A stretch of 64,000 nt of DNA from Spisula solida (lineage: Eukaryota > Mollusca > Bivalvia > Venerida > Mactridae). A program made the position numbers and the translations under genes. Shown piece after piece: positions 34,620 to 46,118 of the stretch (position 1 is the first letter of the stretch; each line of letters starts with the position of its first letter). Below the pieces are notes generated by a model. That model saw nothing but the letters and a program-made list of their open reading frames with translations, did not search any database and was not told the origin of the DNA. The DNA lies in assembly GCA_947247005.1 (NCBI GenBank), contig OX365955.1, positions 13,683,322 to 13,747,321 on the forward strand, read 5' to 3'.

Positions 34620-34812
34620 ATATTTCATTCAGTATTATTATCCATTCAGCACTGCGCACACTGGTCATTTGGGCTTTGTCGACTGTTTGACGTTGAAACT
34701 GATGCTAGGATCATAGGATGCGTCTGGGAGTCCAAGTTACATTTCATCTGGTTTGTCAATGACGTCATTCCGGAACGCGGAAAACCGATGAAGATTGGCC
34801 ACAACAGTAAAC
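34620..34812 (-). other. Gene 3, probable untranslated exon 3 (3' end not fixed)
   Basis: The TTATTTCAG acceptor precedes 34812 on the minus strand. The sequence is near-identical to the third exons of genes 2 and 4. Confidence 0.45.
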
Positions 34813-35014
34813 CTGAAATAAGAATTAATATGTGAATATTGAAACCTTATACAACTATATAAAAGAACAAAATATTTCCAGATAAGATGTCGAATACTCC
34901 ATTCAATATTTATAAAAAAGAATAAACTTATGACAAACGAAGGGAAAGTATAGCATGTCTTTTAGGAATAATTGAACTGAACCACTTCGAAAAATAAGGT
35001 AGATGCACACCTAC

Positions 35015-35222
35015 CGTAACTAGTTAGTGCATTAAACAGGCTCCATCTCATCTATAACACCAGACCAGCCTGAGTGTTCGGGAAAGTTTACCATGATATG
35101 TCCGGCATCAGGCCATATAACACTAACCGTTCCAATGCTATCATGTGTCACGTGACCCCAACCATGACTAGGGTCATCAACACTAGACTTGACTCGTACT
35201 CTATCACCAACCTTAATAGTAC
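35015..35222 (-). CDS. Gene 3 exon 2: mind bomb-type SH3 repeat domain and stop
   Basis: Phase-1 start after TTCCAG. It encodes 62 residues: KVGDRVRVKSSVDD, SHGWGHVTHDSIGTV, NFPEHSGW, and SGVIDEMEPV, with TAA at 35032-35034. The donor GTAGGT lies 17 nt after the stop. With exon 1 it gives a predicted protein of 274 residues. The core glycine and tryptophan positions of the SH3-like repeat are kept. Confidence 0.8.
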
Positions 35223-36583
35223 CTGGAAGAAAACAAAGTTCACAGATAGATTTGGTGCCTAAATTCCTTTAAATCATGATGCATTGTCGTACAAAGTGTA
35301 TAATTTACGAGGTTTTTTCACAATTAATTAATGTAACTAGTAAAATCACTAATCAAACTTAAGTCACATTTTACTTGCCTGAAATTTGGTACCGATAAGA
35401 ATATGAACTATTCGAAATAGGTCAGTTCGTATTACTGCATACAGTAATGGCCGAGCTCTGAGATTGGCTATACACATTTGATCATATATTACATCTGGTC
35501 GTATCATTGTCAGAAATGCAAAACAATGGAATGTCGTAATGTTAATAAACGCAATAAATTAAATTCTGTAATGCACAGACAATTCAAAATAAAACAAAAG
35601 CGGATGATTGTATCATATAAAGATTATTTCTCTTCCCTTGAACCTAGATGCCATTGACCAGTTAGACAGTAAAATACCGGATGACCAGGCACTTGCGACC
35701 CAGTCGCAGACACCACCCACACAAACAAACAAACACAAATTTAAGAGACAATTTTACACGTGCCTACTTGTTTGTTTCGCAAGAGAATTACAACGACAAT
35801 TCCAATTTTTAGGAGTAGCTATATGAGTTGCGTTTTCAAATGCCGCGAGTATATGATTACTAATATGTTGATAATATTAGCCAAATGATAAATTTGGACA
35901 GGCCTTCAATGTTGATAATGCATAAATATACTGTTCGAATTTCCACATGTTTATACAATTGGCGAGGCTCTTAAGTAAAACGTGTCTGTAAACTGCAGAA
36001 TACATTAGCTTTAGAATGCCGCGAGTTTACGATTACTAAGATTTTGATAATATAATAAAACGATACATTTTGACAGGCCGTCTATTTTGATTATGCATAA
36101 ATGTACTGTTCCACATGTCAATAAAATTGGCAAGGCTCTTAAGTAAATTGTGTCTGTTAACTGCAGAATAATTGTGAATAAAACGTTTATTTAGGTGTCG
36201 GACATTTATTTCATGTACGCATCCAATGTTGTATAGTTGTAAGTACAGTACACACTGAGAATCTCCATCTTATACTATTTGTTTTACCGCGAGGTCAAAA
36301 TGTTAACTCGCAACTGGTTCAATTTCGAGATATTCATTTGAGATAGATTCTTATAATCATAGTTTTAACTTTCAGATTTGGAATAGTACATAGGTCAAAA
36401 ATTGTATTCAGATTCTATAAAATAACATGTACAAACGTTAAAGACTAACAATGAAAGCCTATTGTTAATATTTCAGATTTGGAATAGTACATAGGTCAAA
36501 AATTGTATTCAGATTCTATAAAATAACATGTACAAACGTTAAAGACTAACAATGAAAGCCTATTGTTAATACATTTGACATAC
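35223..36583 (-). other. Gene 3 intron, with 101-bp tandem duplication
   Basis: The intron is 1361 nt, GTATGT to TTCCAG. The 101 bp next to the donor are duplicated exactly or nearly so (36370-36470 and 36471-36571), a change not seen in the other units. The intron also carries the two diverged TGCCGCGAGT blocks and a version of the plus-strand frame that is disrupted by a 5-nt deletion at about 35454. Confidence 0.65.
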
Positions 36584-37217
36584 CCCTATCAGTGTCTATT
36601 GATGTTGTTGTTGTTGCTGTTGTTGTTGATGTTGTTGTACCGCTCACAGTTGGCGTCGGCTGCCTTTCGACACTCTCAACTTCGATCAATGCATTTGTAG
36701 CCTTCAGTTTCCTTTCTAATATTACCGTCGACATTTCAAGATCTTGTTTTAGCAAAGTGATCTTATTGTTGAGTGCAAGAGTATTTTCTTCGTGCTTTGT
36801 TTCCATATTTTCGTTGTTCGTTTTAAGTGTTTGATTCATCCACTTAATTTGGTTACCCACAGTGTTTTGAAATGTAATTAGCTCACCTTCGTACGAGTTC
36901 AACATATTTCTGACCAAAGTTTTCTCTGCAGCTAGAGCTTTAAGGAGTCTGTCCTCTTTCTTCTTCGGTATTTGAATATCGTCCTTTGCAGTGCCCTCGG
37001 CAATGTCGGTGTTGGACGGTAGAAGTAACTGTGATTCTAAACTGTCAAGACGTTGGTTGATTGAATCTTGTTCTTTTTCTATGATGTACATTTTAATTGC
37101 CACGTTCTTTATTTGATCACTTAGCAGTGCAAATACTAAATCCCCAGACATCTCACTGTGTACATCCATCGTTAGGCATAAAATAACTATGGTCACTGAA
37201 TATTTAAACAGCGCCAT
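36584..37217 (-). CDS. Gene 3 exon 1: secreted coiled coil, shortened
   Basis: Starts at MALFKYS with the same signal peptide as gene 1. It encodes 211 codons plus one base. Compared with genes 1 and 4, about 53 codons of the second coiled-coil segment are missing, in frame: LERKL is followed directly by KATNAL. The deletion removes the NKS, NNS and NKT sequons, leaving NQT. The Thr linker is long (SGTTTSTTTATTTTSIDTDR) and the phase-1 GTATGT donor is kept. The reading frame into exon 2 is intact, so a shorter secreted protein is likely. No Cys is present after the signal peptide. Confidence 0.8.
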
Positions 37218-37734
37218 TGCGAAATATATTTTTATTCCTAGAAAACACTGGTAATAGTTCACTAAGTTACTGCATGCGTAAGTACAAAACGTTTAATGTG
37301 TTTAAGAAACGATAGCCTTTCAGTTAGTTATAGGACCATGAAAACAGAACATAAAAACAAACTCCGATTATATTTCACAACGCATTTCAGCATTTTAAAA
37401 GTCTTCATCGGGTATAATTCCACGTAAAACAATGTTCCAGACATGTGCAAATATAAGACAGCGCACAGCCATTGGTTAAAAATACATGTTTCTTGTCAAA
37501 ATGAATTACTTACTTTCTTTGATTTATTCCAGGTATGAACTATTTGGCAAGCGTACAAGTCTTATAAAACTGTGAGGACCAACTGTGTTTACGTTGCTCT
37601 AAGATACCGTAAATACTGTACAAATGTGGTTTACATTATAATTCACACACAAAATGTTCGCTTATTTGAGCTTTCACAACACTTCTACAGCTAGCAAGTA
37701 GATACTTCATCAACATACTTCATGGTTATTAAAT

Positions 37735-39688
37735 CAACATGTATAATAAAACAATGTATACATACATGCATTTATAAATAACCATGACAGGCACACCAAC
37801 ACTAAGGATTACCCAAAAAAGAGATAACTCTTATTTCCATTGTGGTCCTTTAGTGTTTGTGGCATGACATAGAGAGGCATACTTATGTAAGGTATTATGT
37901 ATTATTGACTATTGCACAAATAAATTAACTATATTGTATCACAGATAATCGGAATCAACAGTCAGGTTATGTTAAAAGGCAAGTTCAAGTTTAAGAAGTA
38001 CAAATACTGAAATTCACTATCAAGCATAAATTAATAACTACATGTATATGAATAAATTAAAATAACAGATTATCAAGATAATAAATAAAAATAAATAATT
38101 AATTAAATGATCAAATAGATGTAAATATTGAATCTCTTATATCTTAAATAAATAGATAAATAAATAAATAATCATTTTGACACACTAAAAATTTATATTA
38201 AATTGTCTAAAAAATGTTTTTTAACTTTGGCTTTAAAAACAGGCAATTTCTCAGTCAGTGCTATACTAGCAGGCAATTTATTCCATAGGCTAATACCTGA
38301 ATAGAAAAAGGATTTTGTGCCAAACCCTTTAACTTTAAGAATTGCAAAAACCCCTGTTCACGTAACCTTGTATTGTATGAATGCACAGAATCCTGTGGCG
38401 TGAAATTGTCACCCATGTAGTCCGGGGCTAAATTATACTTTATTGTAAAAACATGGCACAGAATGATCTGGTCTACACGTTTATTGACAGGTAACCAATT
38501 AAGTAATTTAAAAAGTTCACTTCCTATGTGTGACCTTGCATCTAAATCAAGCACAAACCTTATTAATTTATTTTGGGTTGTTTGAAGTTTGTATTTAAGT
38601 GACTGAGTGAGACCATGATACCACATAGAGCAGGCATAGTCAAAATGACATTGAATAAGGGCCATGCCAAGGAGCTTCTTGGTGTGTTGAGTAAGGTAAC
38701 CTTTTTTACGGTATAAGTATTTTAACCTAGCATTAGCTTTTTTAAGTATAGATCGGGCCATAGTATCAAAGGATAGGGTCTGGTCAATAGTTGCCCCAAG
38801 ATATTTAACAGCAGAAGTGGGCTCGATAGTTGTACCATTACATGTAATGTCAAGAGTCGAGTTTGACCTTAGTCTATGTTTAGACCCAAATAATATGGCC
38901 TCAGTTTTACCCAAGTGAAGTGATAACATGTTATCAACCAACCATTGGCTAACAAGATGCAGGTCGTCTTTCAAGGAAGTTTCCACAGAAGACTTGCTTT
39001 TACCTGATACAAGAATGCCGGAATCATCTGCATATAACAAAAGCTTGTTTTTAACCACAGCTGACATGTCATTAACATAAATTAAAAATAAAAGTGGACC
39101 AAGTATGGAACCCTGTGAAAAACCACATGGTATTGGGGCAGTAGCAGAGTGGGTACCAGAGACATCTACTAATTGTTGTCTATCAGTATTGCCAACTGAA
39201 GTTTTGTCATTTTTCTTGAAAATAGGAACAACCCTAGCTGATTTTAGATCCTCTGGTACCACACCCTGAATCAGTGACAAATTTATGGCATGGGCAAGTT
39301 GTTCTGCAATAATGGAAGCACCGTCCTTAATAAAACGGGAAGGAATACCATCAAAACCTGTAGCTTTGTTAGCACCCAGCTGAGATCAATACTTCAGAAC
39401 CTGACTTTCAGACACTAGTGAAAATGAGTAGTTGTTAACAATACACCTAAATTGGCATAAAAATTTGTAACAAAAGATTGTCCAAACTTATTAACACAAG
39501 CCGGTAATTTTTCAACAAGTTTCGAGGCAACTGTAGTATAAAATGAGTTAAAAGAGTCAGCAATTATTTTCTTATCAAAACAAATGGCACCCTCAATATT
39601 AAGACATATATTGGAGCATGAGGATGAAATCCCTTTCTTAGAGGGTAAGCCAAGATTTTTAAGAATAGATCAGAATTTTGAAGTAGTT
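37735..39688 (-). mobile_element. Non-LTR retrotransposon, 5'-truncated, with internal RT deletion
   Basis: The frame at 38261-39280 encodes a reverse transcriptase with SQGSILGPLLFLIYVNDM and the catalytic LLLYADD, followed by the usual C-terminal region (VKYLGATIDQ, ALIQCHFDYACSMWYHG, LNWLPV). Before it, VVPIFKKNDKTSVGN runs straight into DRQQLVDVSG. The fingers and first palm motifs (including the AFDTV-type Asp) are therefore deleted. Upstream, 39281-39688 continues the protein in broken frames. The 3' UTR runs to about 37735 and has TAAA-type repeats at 38140-38170. The protein resembles Jockey/CR1-group elements. It replaces about 1.6 kb of unit 3 upstream sequence, so insertion was accompanied by a deletion, or recombination followed. 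Confidence 0.8.
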
Positions 39689-40440
39689 AAGTAATACTCG
39701 TTTATAATTTAAAATGTATTTTCATTCAAATTTGCATATCAGAGGACAGATAAAATTTGAACAAACACAGGGATCTACGATTGTTTTAAAAAAATATTTT
39801 GATTTTTTTATACAAAACTATAAACCAATTTTATTATTGTAAAAACATTCGTCCTATACACCTGGTATTATGCAGGCAGTCTATTATTCGAATGCGAGCA
39901 AGAAACATTCCTGCAGCGCCGGACTTGCCTGTAACTAATCTCTCTCTCTCTCTCTTTCAAGGAGCCCATTGATGGTCTTATCATCAGTATGTCTGTTATA
40001 AAATAACACGAACAACTTTCCTGAATCTGATGATAAAAAATCGGATAGGAAAAGCAGCACGCAACTGAAACAACCAAGCACAAAAAACAGAAATGCATGA
40101 AGGCAATCTGCAAAACATTTTATTTCGCTTTACGTTATCACAAAACGCATGAATGTGGTTAACAGTTGCCATGTGCTTATCTATCAAATACGAGAATGAT
40201 GATAACATATTTACATGATAATGTTGCAAAACTTACAGCTTTGTGCAGTTATAAATAAATATCTAGGAATTCAGTAAAACTTCGATATTTCGAGGAATCG
40301 GCCTTTGTACAGACAATTATGAACTCCCGGCTGTACATGAAAGATTAGACGTTTATACTTGCTCGTGTCGCTTGCCATATTCCTCTGTTTGTTGTTACGT
40401 GCTTAAAAACTCTAAATATGTCTAAACGAAATAGATAGAG
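39689..40440. repeat. Array unit 3, region upstream of gene 3 (remainder)
   Basis: Homologous to 19270-19980 and 60200-60960. The plus-strand frame seen in units 1 and 2 has a stop here (GGTTAACAG at about 40158). A CT microsatellite lies at about 39940-39955. Confidence 0.55.
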
Positions 40441-40446
40441 AGATTA

Positions 40447-40572
40447 CTAGGTTAGTTCCTTATATTACTTGAATTTATTGGGTGAATTGGATAGTTTATT
40501 TGACGAGCTTAATAAGCCTTTCGGAGACGAACCCAATAATAATAACCCAGTAATATAAGGCACTAATCCTAG
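40447..40572. mobile_element. 126-bp MITE with CTAGGTTAGTTCCTTATATT ends
   Basis: The left end CTAGGTTAGTTCCTTATATT and the right end AATATAAGGCACTAATCCTAG are inverted copies with two or three mismatches. It is inserted in unit 3 sequence next to the larger insertion that follows. Confidence 0.55.
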
Positions 40573-41011
40573 TGTTCTATTTATCCTGCAAAACTTTTCT
40601 AACGCAAGAAATGATTTCTTCACCTTTAAAATACAAACACAAAACCCTGTGGAACCTGCGCAACGATATCGACTTATCGGCATTTCAAGGTCTCCAAATG
40701 AAATCTAGTTCCATATTAAAAGGCAAATGTGAAAATCTGAACGAGTATTCAGTAACGCGCTTCAATTCAAATACAATCAATGAACACAAACCTACAATTT
40801 AACGTAACATACATTACATGTAAACACATTTTGTGTTTCAACGTCGAATCTCTCCGAAATCTATCAATGGCTGTTTTATCTTAGAACTTGGTACAATAGA
40901 AAAAGACCAACAGAGTTTATATCGCTTTAATGTGCAGCCTTAATATTACAACAGTAAGCCATGAGTACATATAATAAACTGGTATCAGAGAGAGAACGTC
41001 CAAAGAGTATA

Positions 41012-43106
41012 GGCCTTTCCCGAAACTAGGTTACCTCCCTTGGAAATTGTCTTCCCTTGACGCCTATGCGCATGCGCCAGATTAATATCTCAACTTCCGT
41101 GGTGTTCGTATATCGATTCAATCGTTATTCAGCCATTACTCCTAGCATTAGCGATCCGTTATACTTGAGATAAAAGTACTTTGTTGACGATGGTTTTGCT
41201 TTTCCTTTGTCGTCAGTTGAACGAACATGTAGGGAAGTGATTACCTAGCCTAAAATTCTTATTGGGATAATGAAATTTCATAAAGATTTAAATATATTTC
41301 TCAGTAAAATATCTTATTCACGAGCGCTTTAAATATTTATAAGTTGAGAAGACTATTCAATAATAATTATGAATATACAACAATATTATTGAATATTCGT
41401 TCAAATATTATTTTCAGTAACCTTAAAAAATACGAAATAATCTACAATATTTTTATGAAGATACTCACCAATTAAATTATTTTGACAATCACCCATAACA
41501 CACGTAGACATAAACTTGCACTTATAAGTGCTAAATAAATCCACCACCACGCAGACATATCATGGCATGCTTATTCATTAGTGTTCGTGGTATTAAATAC
41601 AAAAAATAATATTAAACTAATTATGTTAGATTAAAACAATAAGTATTTTAATTAAAGGCTATAATGACGGAAATTAGTAGCGAAAATGAACGCACTAATG
41701 ATTGCGTTTTGAAAATATTAAATGCCTAATTCATGTATGAGAGACAATTAAATGACAGTCTGGTATTCGTTTAAAGTGCCCCTATAAATACCCATATTAA
41801 AACATATTTTCAAAACCAATTTAGTGTCATGAAACCCATAATCTGAATCAGTGGAAAAGACCCCCTGCTATGTAATTGGTCAACTACGTGTCTGTCAGAC
41901 ACATTGTATAATGCAACATATGTCACCTCGGTGGCTATTTAATTGGACATATAGATGCATCCCTTCTGATGTAAGATCTGTATAATATCAGCGGGAGATT
42001 AATATTAGGGTAATAAAACAGCTATTATCCCGATGACTGTAATTTAAAATGAGGGAGCAAAGATCTTTTAAAAATCCAAGTATTCTTTGGATGAATATAT
42101 ACGTCCGTGCAGACACTTGTATACATGTATAGTTTCTGGTCCGTTGCGCTCGTTTTAATTCATGTTTTGTACTTTCCGTTTGTTTTGAAGTATTGACAGT
42201 TGATTTGTTCGTTCAGTGAAATTAAATTAATGTTTAACATGCGCAGTCGCAGCACATTTTCTCAGGGGAAGGGGGGCATCCTAATAATTTATTCTCAAGA
42301 AAGATCGAGTCGGGCCACCATTTGCTCAGACGGATCGGAGCAGTTTTGTGATCTCAGTGGGATATCCTGATCAAAGTCCAAGCCCTGCACCAGTTGATGT
42401 ATGTATATTTACAGGACAACCAAATTCAAGTGGGTCTGAACAACCCTATTGAGCCGCGCATAAATTAATTCGTGCATTGTGTGACTCATTCGCGGGATTG
42501 GAGGTACTATATCAACACCCTATCACATTTTTTTTTACAAATCGCGGGTATCTTATACGAATATGCCAACATCTTACAACCACATTGACAATGTTTATTT
42601 TACAATTTCACAAATACCATAATATAAAACTTAACATATTTCAAAGAAGAAGTACGCTGGAGAGATCACGTTGAATAATTTAATTACTTTACTTTTAATA
42701 ATTAAAAAAACTATGGAGCACACGAAAAATAAAACAGTTTGCTTAATTTTACCACTGCAGATACTTCGAAATATTATTATCGTGATAAGCGAACAAACAA
42801 TATCCTTCGTATTTATTATTGTTTACCGCCGTAGATTCTATACTTTGTTACGCATAGATTTAATTAATTTCGCCATATTCTAATGTAATACAGCAATATA
42901 TTGGATAAAAAATTATTTTTTAACAGAAAATACCAAAAACATAACAAAAAAGAACAATTTTGTAAGCTAAATACTTAAAATTACTGCAATTTGTTCTATG
43001 TTACTATATACCGATCTTATCAGGGCACACCGGAAGTGGAATTATTAAAAACAGGGGACGTTATCGAGGATTTACCAAGGGAGGTAACCTAGTTTCGGGA
43101 AAGGGC
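41012..43106. mobile_element. 2.1 kb element with 32-bp inverted ends GGCCTTTCCCGAAACTAGG
   Basis: The left end GGCCTTTCCCGAAACTAGGT and the following TACCTCCCTTGG (41012-41043) are matched in inverted orientation at 43075-43106, with one mismatch. TATA flanks both ends (41008-41011 and 43107-43110), consistent with a TA or TATA target. The interior is AT-rich with local palindromes around 41345-41410. No transposase or other protein was recognised; the frames at 42477-42883 have no features. It is a non-autonomous DNA element within the unit 3/unit 4 junction. Confidence 0.6.
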
Positions 43107-43489
43107 TATACTATACAATTTTTTTAAATACTTCAATGAAATTCTAGAAATTAGAAGTTGTAATGACGTCACACAGTACTTGACGTTTCCCGTTTTTTTA
43201 AGTAACAATACGAGTATGTTTCCCAACCAAACAGATTCAGTGACAGGATAGATAGTATAAATCAGGCCCGTGACGTATTTAGGATTCAAATATATCAGTC
43301 CCATCTCCAATAATTATGTAACATTCGCCTTCAACGCTAAATATGACTTGGTTGAGCTTGAGGTCGAAAGTAGTCCCATGTCACGTGACCACATAACCTA
43401 ATAAAGCTCACATGCCATAATAAAGCTAAAATTTTCACGACGGGTCGATTTCGGGCTAATAAAGGCCTAATGGTAGGATAAATCACAAA

Positions 43490-44240
43490 ACAAGGAATAC
43501 ATTTACAAATATTTCACTAACGACGTTAGTCAGTTTTTTCAGTTTTATTTTAATTTTCGCAACTTTTCTGGGTATATCTATATAGTTTGTGTGTTTTCAA
43601 TTAAAAATACCGAACTGCAGATGATGATAAAACATTAAATTTGAAACACTTTTGCGTTAATAGGCGACTAAGTATAAATATTTTGACATTCATTGGCGTT
43701 AACTATAAACTTCATGCGTGTTACAATCAGAATTCATGACTCAAACATTTTGCAGTAACAATAGCTTAAGGTGAAACTGGAATACGAAAATAATGGTTAA
43801 ATAGTTGAATAACCTATTACTTTGCTCGTGTATGCGTCAATGTTTGTCGTGGATGTACTTATTATAGTATGGTGTAATGTCTGTTGTCGATGTATTGCGT
43901 GTATAAAGAATTATCAAGGTTATGCAAGTAAAGTACTTTCATCAGTAGAGTTTAAGACCATGAGTCAATACTCACTTACAGCAGACATCGATGATGCAAC
44001 ATTATTTCATCACAAAAAGGAGATATCTGCAAATTTCAGCAAATGAAAACATGTTTCACACATGATTGACCACGATTGAGGCATCGTATTGACAATACAG
44101 TTTAGCAACTATAACAACAGCTGGATAAATAACAGCATGAAAACAAACACGTATGTTAGTATTTTGCATCATTTGCATCGTCATCGTCACGGCCCTCGCC
44201 GTCGCCATTAACATAAGCAAACACTTACAATAAACACATG
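43490..44240. repeat. Unit 3 end and unit 4 distal 3' block
   Basis: Homology to the unit resumes at about 43490 (GGAATACATTTACAAATATT). The unit 4 block begins at about 43865. The plus-strand frame 43822-44046 is open here but ends differently (ISANFSK), because 'GAAGGTTGGGT' has been lost. Confidence 0.5.
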
Positions 44241-44279
44241 TAATTTATAATTGTTATAATATCTATTTCATTCAGTGTG

Positions 44280-44455
44280 ATTATCCATTCAGCACCGCGC
44301 ACATTGGCCATTTGGGCATTGTCGACTGTTTGACGTTGAAACTGATGCTAGGATCATAGGATGCGCCTGTGTGTCCAAGTTACATTCCATCTGGTTTGTC
44401 AATGTCGTCATTCAGGAACGTGGAAAACCGATGGAGATTGGCCGCAACGGTAAAC
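44280..44455 (-). other. Gene 4, probable untranslated exon 3 (3' end not fixed)
   Basis: The acceptor TCATTTCAG precedes 44455 on the minus strand. Close match to the third exons of genes 2 and 3. Confidence 0.45.
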
Positions 44456-44709
44456 CTGAAATGAGAAGTAAACTGTGCATATTGAAACCTCTTATGCATA
44501 CGACAAACATCAAACTATTAATGCGATTCAATCATTATATTTATACAAAAGAACAAAACTTTTCTAGATACTATGTCGAGTATTCCGTTCAATACATTTG
44601 TATTTATAAAAATGAATAAAACTTATGACAAAGGAAGGGAAAGTATAGTATGTCTTTTAGGAATAATTGAACTGAACCACTTCGAAAAATAAGGTAGACG
44701 CACACCTAC

Positions 44710-44917
44710 CGTAACTAGTTAGTACATTAAACACGCTCCATCTCATCTATAACACCATACCAGGATGCTTGTTCGGGAAAGTTTACCGTGATATTTTCGT
44801 CATCAGGCGATATAAAACTAACCGTTCCAATGCTATCATGCGTCACGGAACCCCAACCATGACTAGGACCATCAACACTAGACTTGACTCGTACTTTATC
44901 ACCAACCTTAATAGTAC
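44710..44917 (-). CDS. Gene 4 exon 2: mind bomb-type SH3 repeat domain and stop
   Basis: Phase-1 start after TTTCAG. It encodes 62 residues: KVGDKVRVKSSVDG, SHGWGSVTHDSIGTV, ITVNFPEQASW, and YGVIDEMERV, with TAA at 44727-44729. The donor GTAGGT lies 17 nt after the stop, as in genes 1 and 3. With exon 1 the predicted protein is 315 residues. Confidence 0.8.
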
Positions 44918-46118
44918 CTGAAAGAAAACACCAGTTTAGTCAAATAAAAATAGGGGTCATCAGCCTTTTTTGGGAGCTGTGCATAAAAAAGTACTAATTA
45001 TGAATAAATTTGCATTTTGCATAAAATAAACCTAATTTGCATATTGTAATGAAATAAATTTTTATTAAAAATATTTAAAAGTGTGGCTACCTCTTATAAC
45101 TAAACCATGCACTACATATTATATATAAGCATACGCATTTGAACAATTGTAGGGACTTATTGTGAACCCATATTATTCACAATTTTGCCGTTCCCAACCC
45201 ACTTTTCATACATGCAAAAAATAAAAAGTTAAAAATATCTAATTTGTGCAATAATATTATGTTTCTTATCATTAATGAGCATTCAAATGTGTTTATTAAA
45301 ACTAAAATTCATGTTTGTTCTTATCTAATACGATTTTGAAATTTCACGCATTCGCACAAGGCTGTTCGTACCCCCTTAAGAGACAATTTTACACGTGCCT
45401 ACTCGTTTGTTTCGCAAGCGAATTACAATGACAATTGCAATTTTTAGGAGTAGCTATATGAGTTGCGTTTTCATATGCCGCGAGTATATGATTACTAATA
45501 TGTTGATAATGTTAGCCAAATGATAACTTTGGACAGGCCTTCAATGTTGATAATACATAAATATACGGTTCGAATTTTCACATGTTTATAAAATTGGCGA
45601 GGCTCTTAAGTAAAATTTGTCTGTAAACTGCAGAATACTTTAGCTTTAGAATGCCACAAGTTTACGAGTACTAAGATGTTGATAATATAATGAAACGATA
45701 CATTTTGACAGGCCGTCTATTTTGATTATGCATAATTGTACTGTTCCACATGTCAATAAAATTGGCGAGGCTCTTAAGTAAATTGTGTCTGTGAACTGCA
45801 GAATAATTGTGAATAAAACGTTTATTTAGGTGTCGGACATTTATTTCATTTACCCATCCAATGTTTTATAGTTGTAGGTACAGTACACACTGAGAATCTC
45901 CATCTTATACTATTTGTTTTACCGCGAGGTCAAAATATTAATTTGCAACAGGTTCAATTTCGAGTTATTCATTTATGATAGATTCTCATAATCATAGTCT
46001 TAACTTTGCTATTTGGATTAGTACCGTAGGTCAAAAATTGTATTCAGATTCTATAAAATAACATTTGCCATCGTTAAAGACTAACAGTGAAAGCCTATTG
46101 TTAATACATTTGACATAC
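44918..46118 (-). other. Gene 4 intron, with a 440-bp replacement
   Basis: The intron is 1201 nt, GTATGT to TTTCAG. The part next to exon 2 (about 44935-45377) has no match in the other units and replaces the block carrying the plus-strand frame. Its edges are weakly inverted (AGGGGTCATCAGCC against the complement of GGCTGTTCGTACCCCCT), so it may be a small DNA element. From 45378 the intron matches the others, including the two TGCCGC-AGT blocks. Confidence 0.6.
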
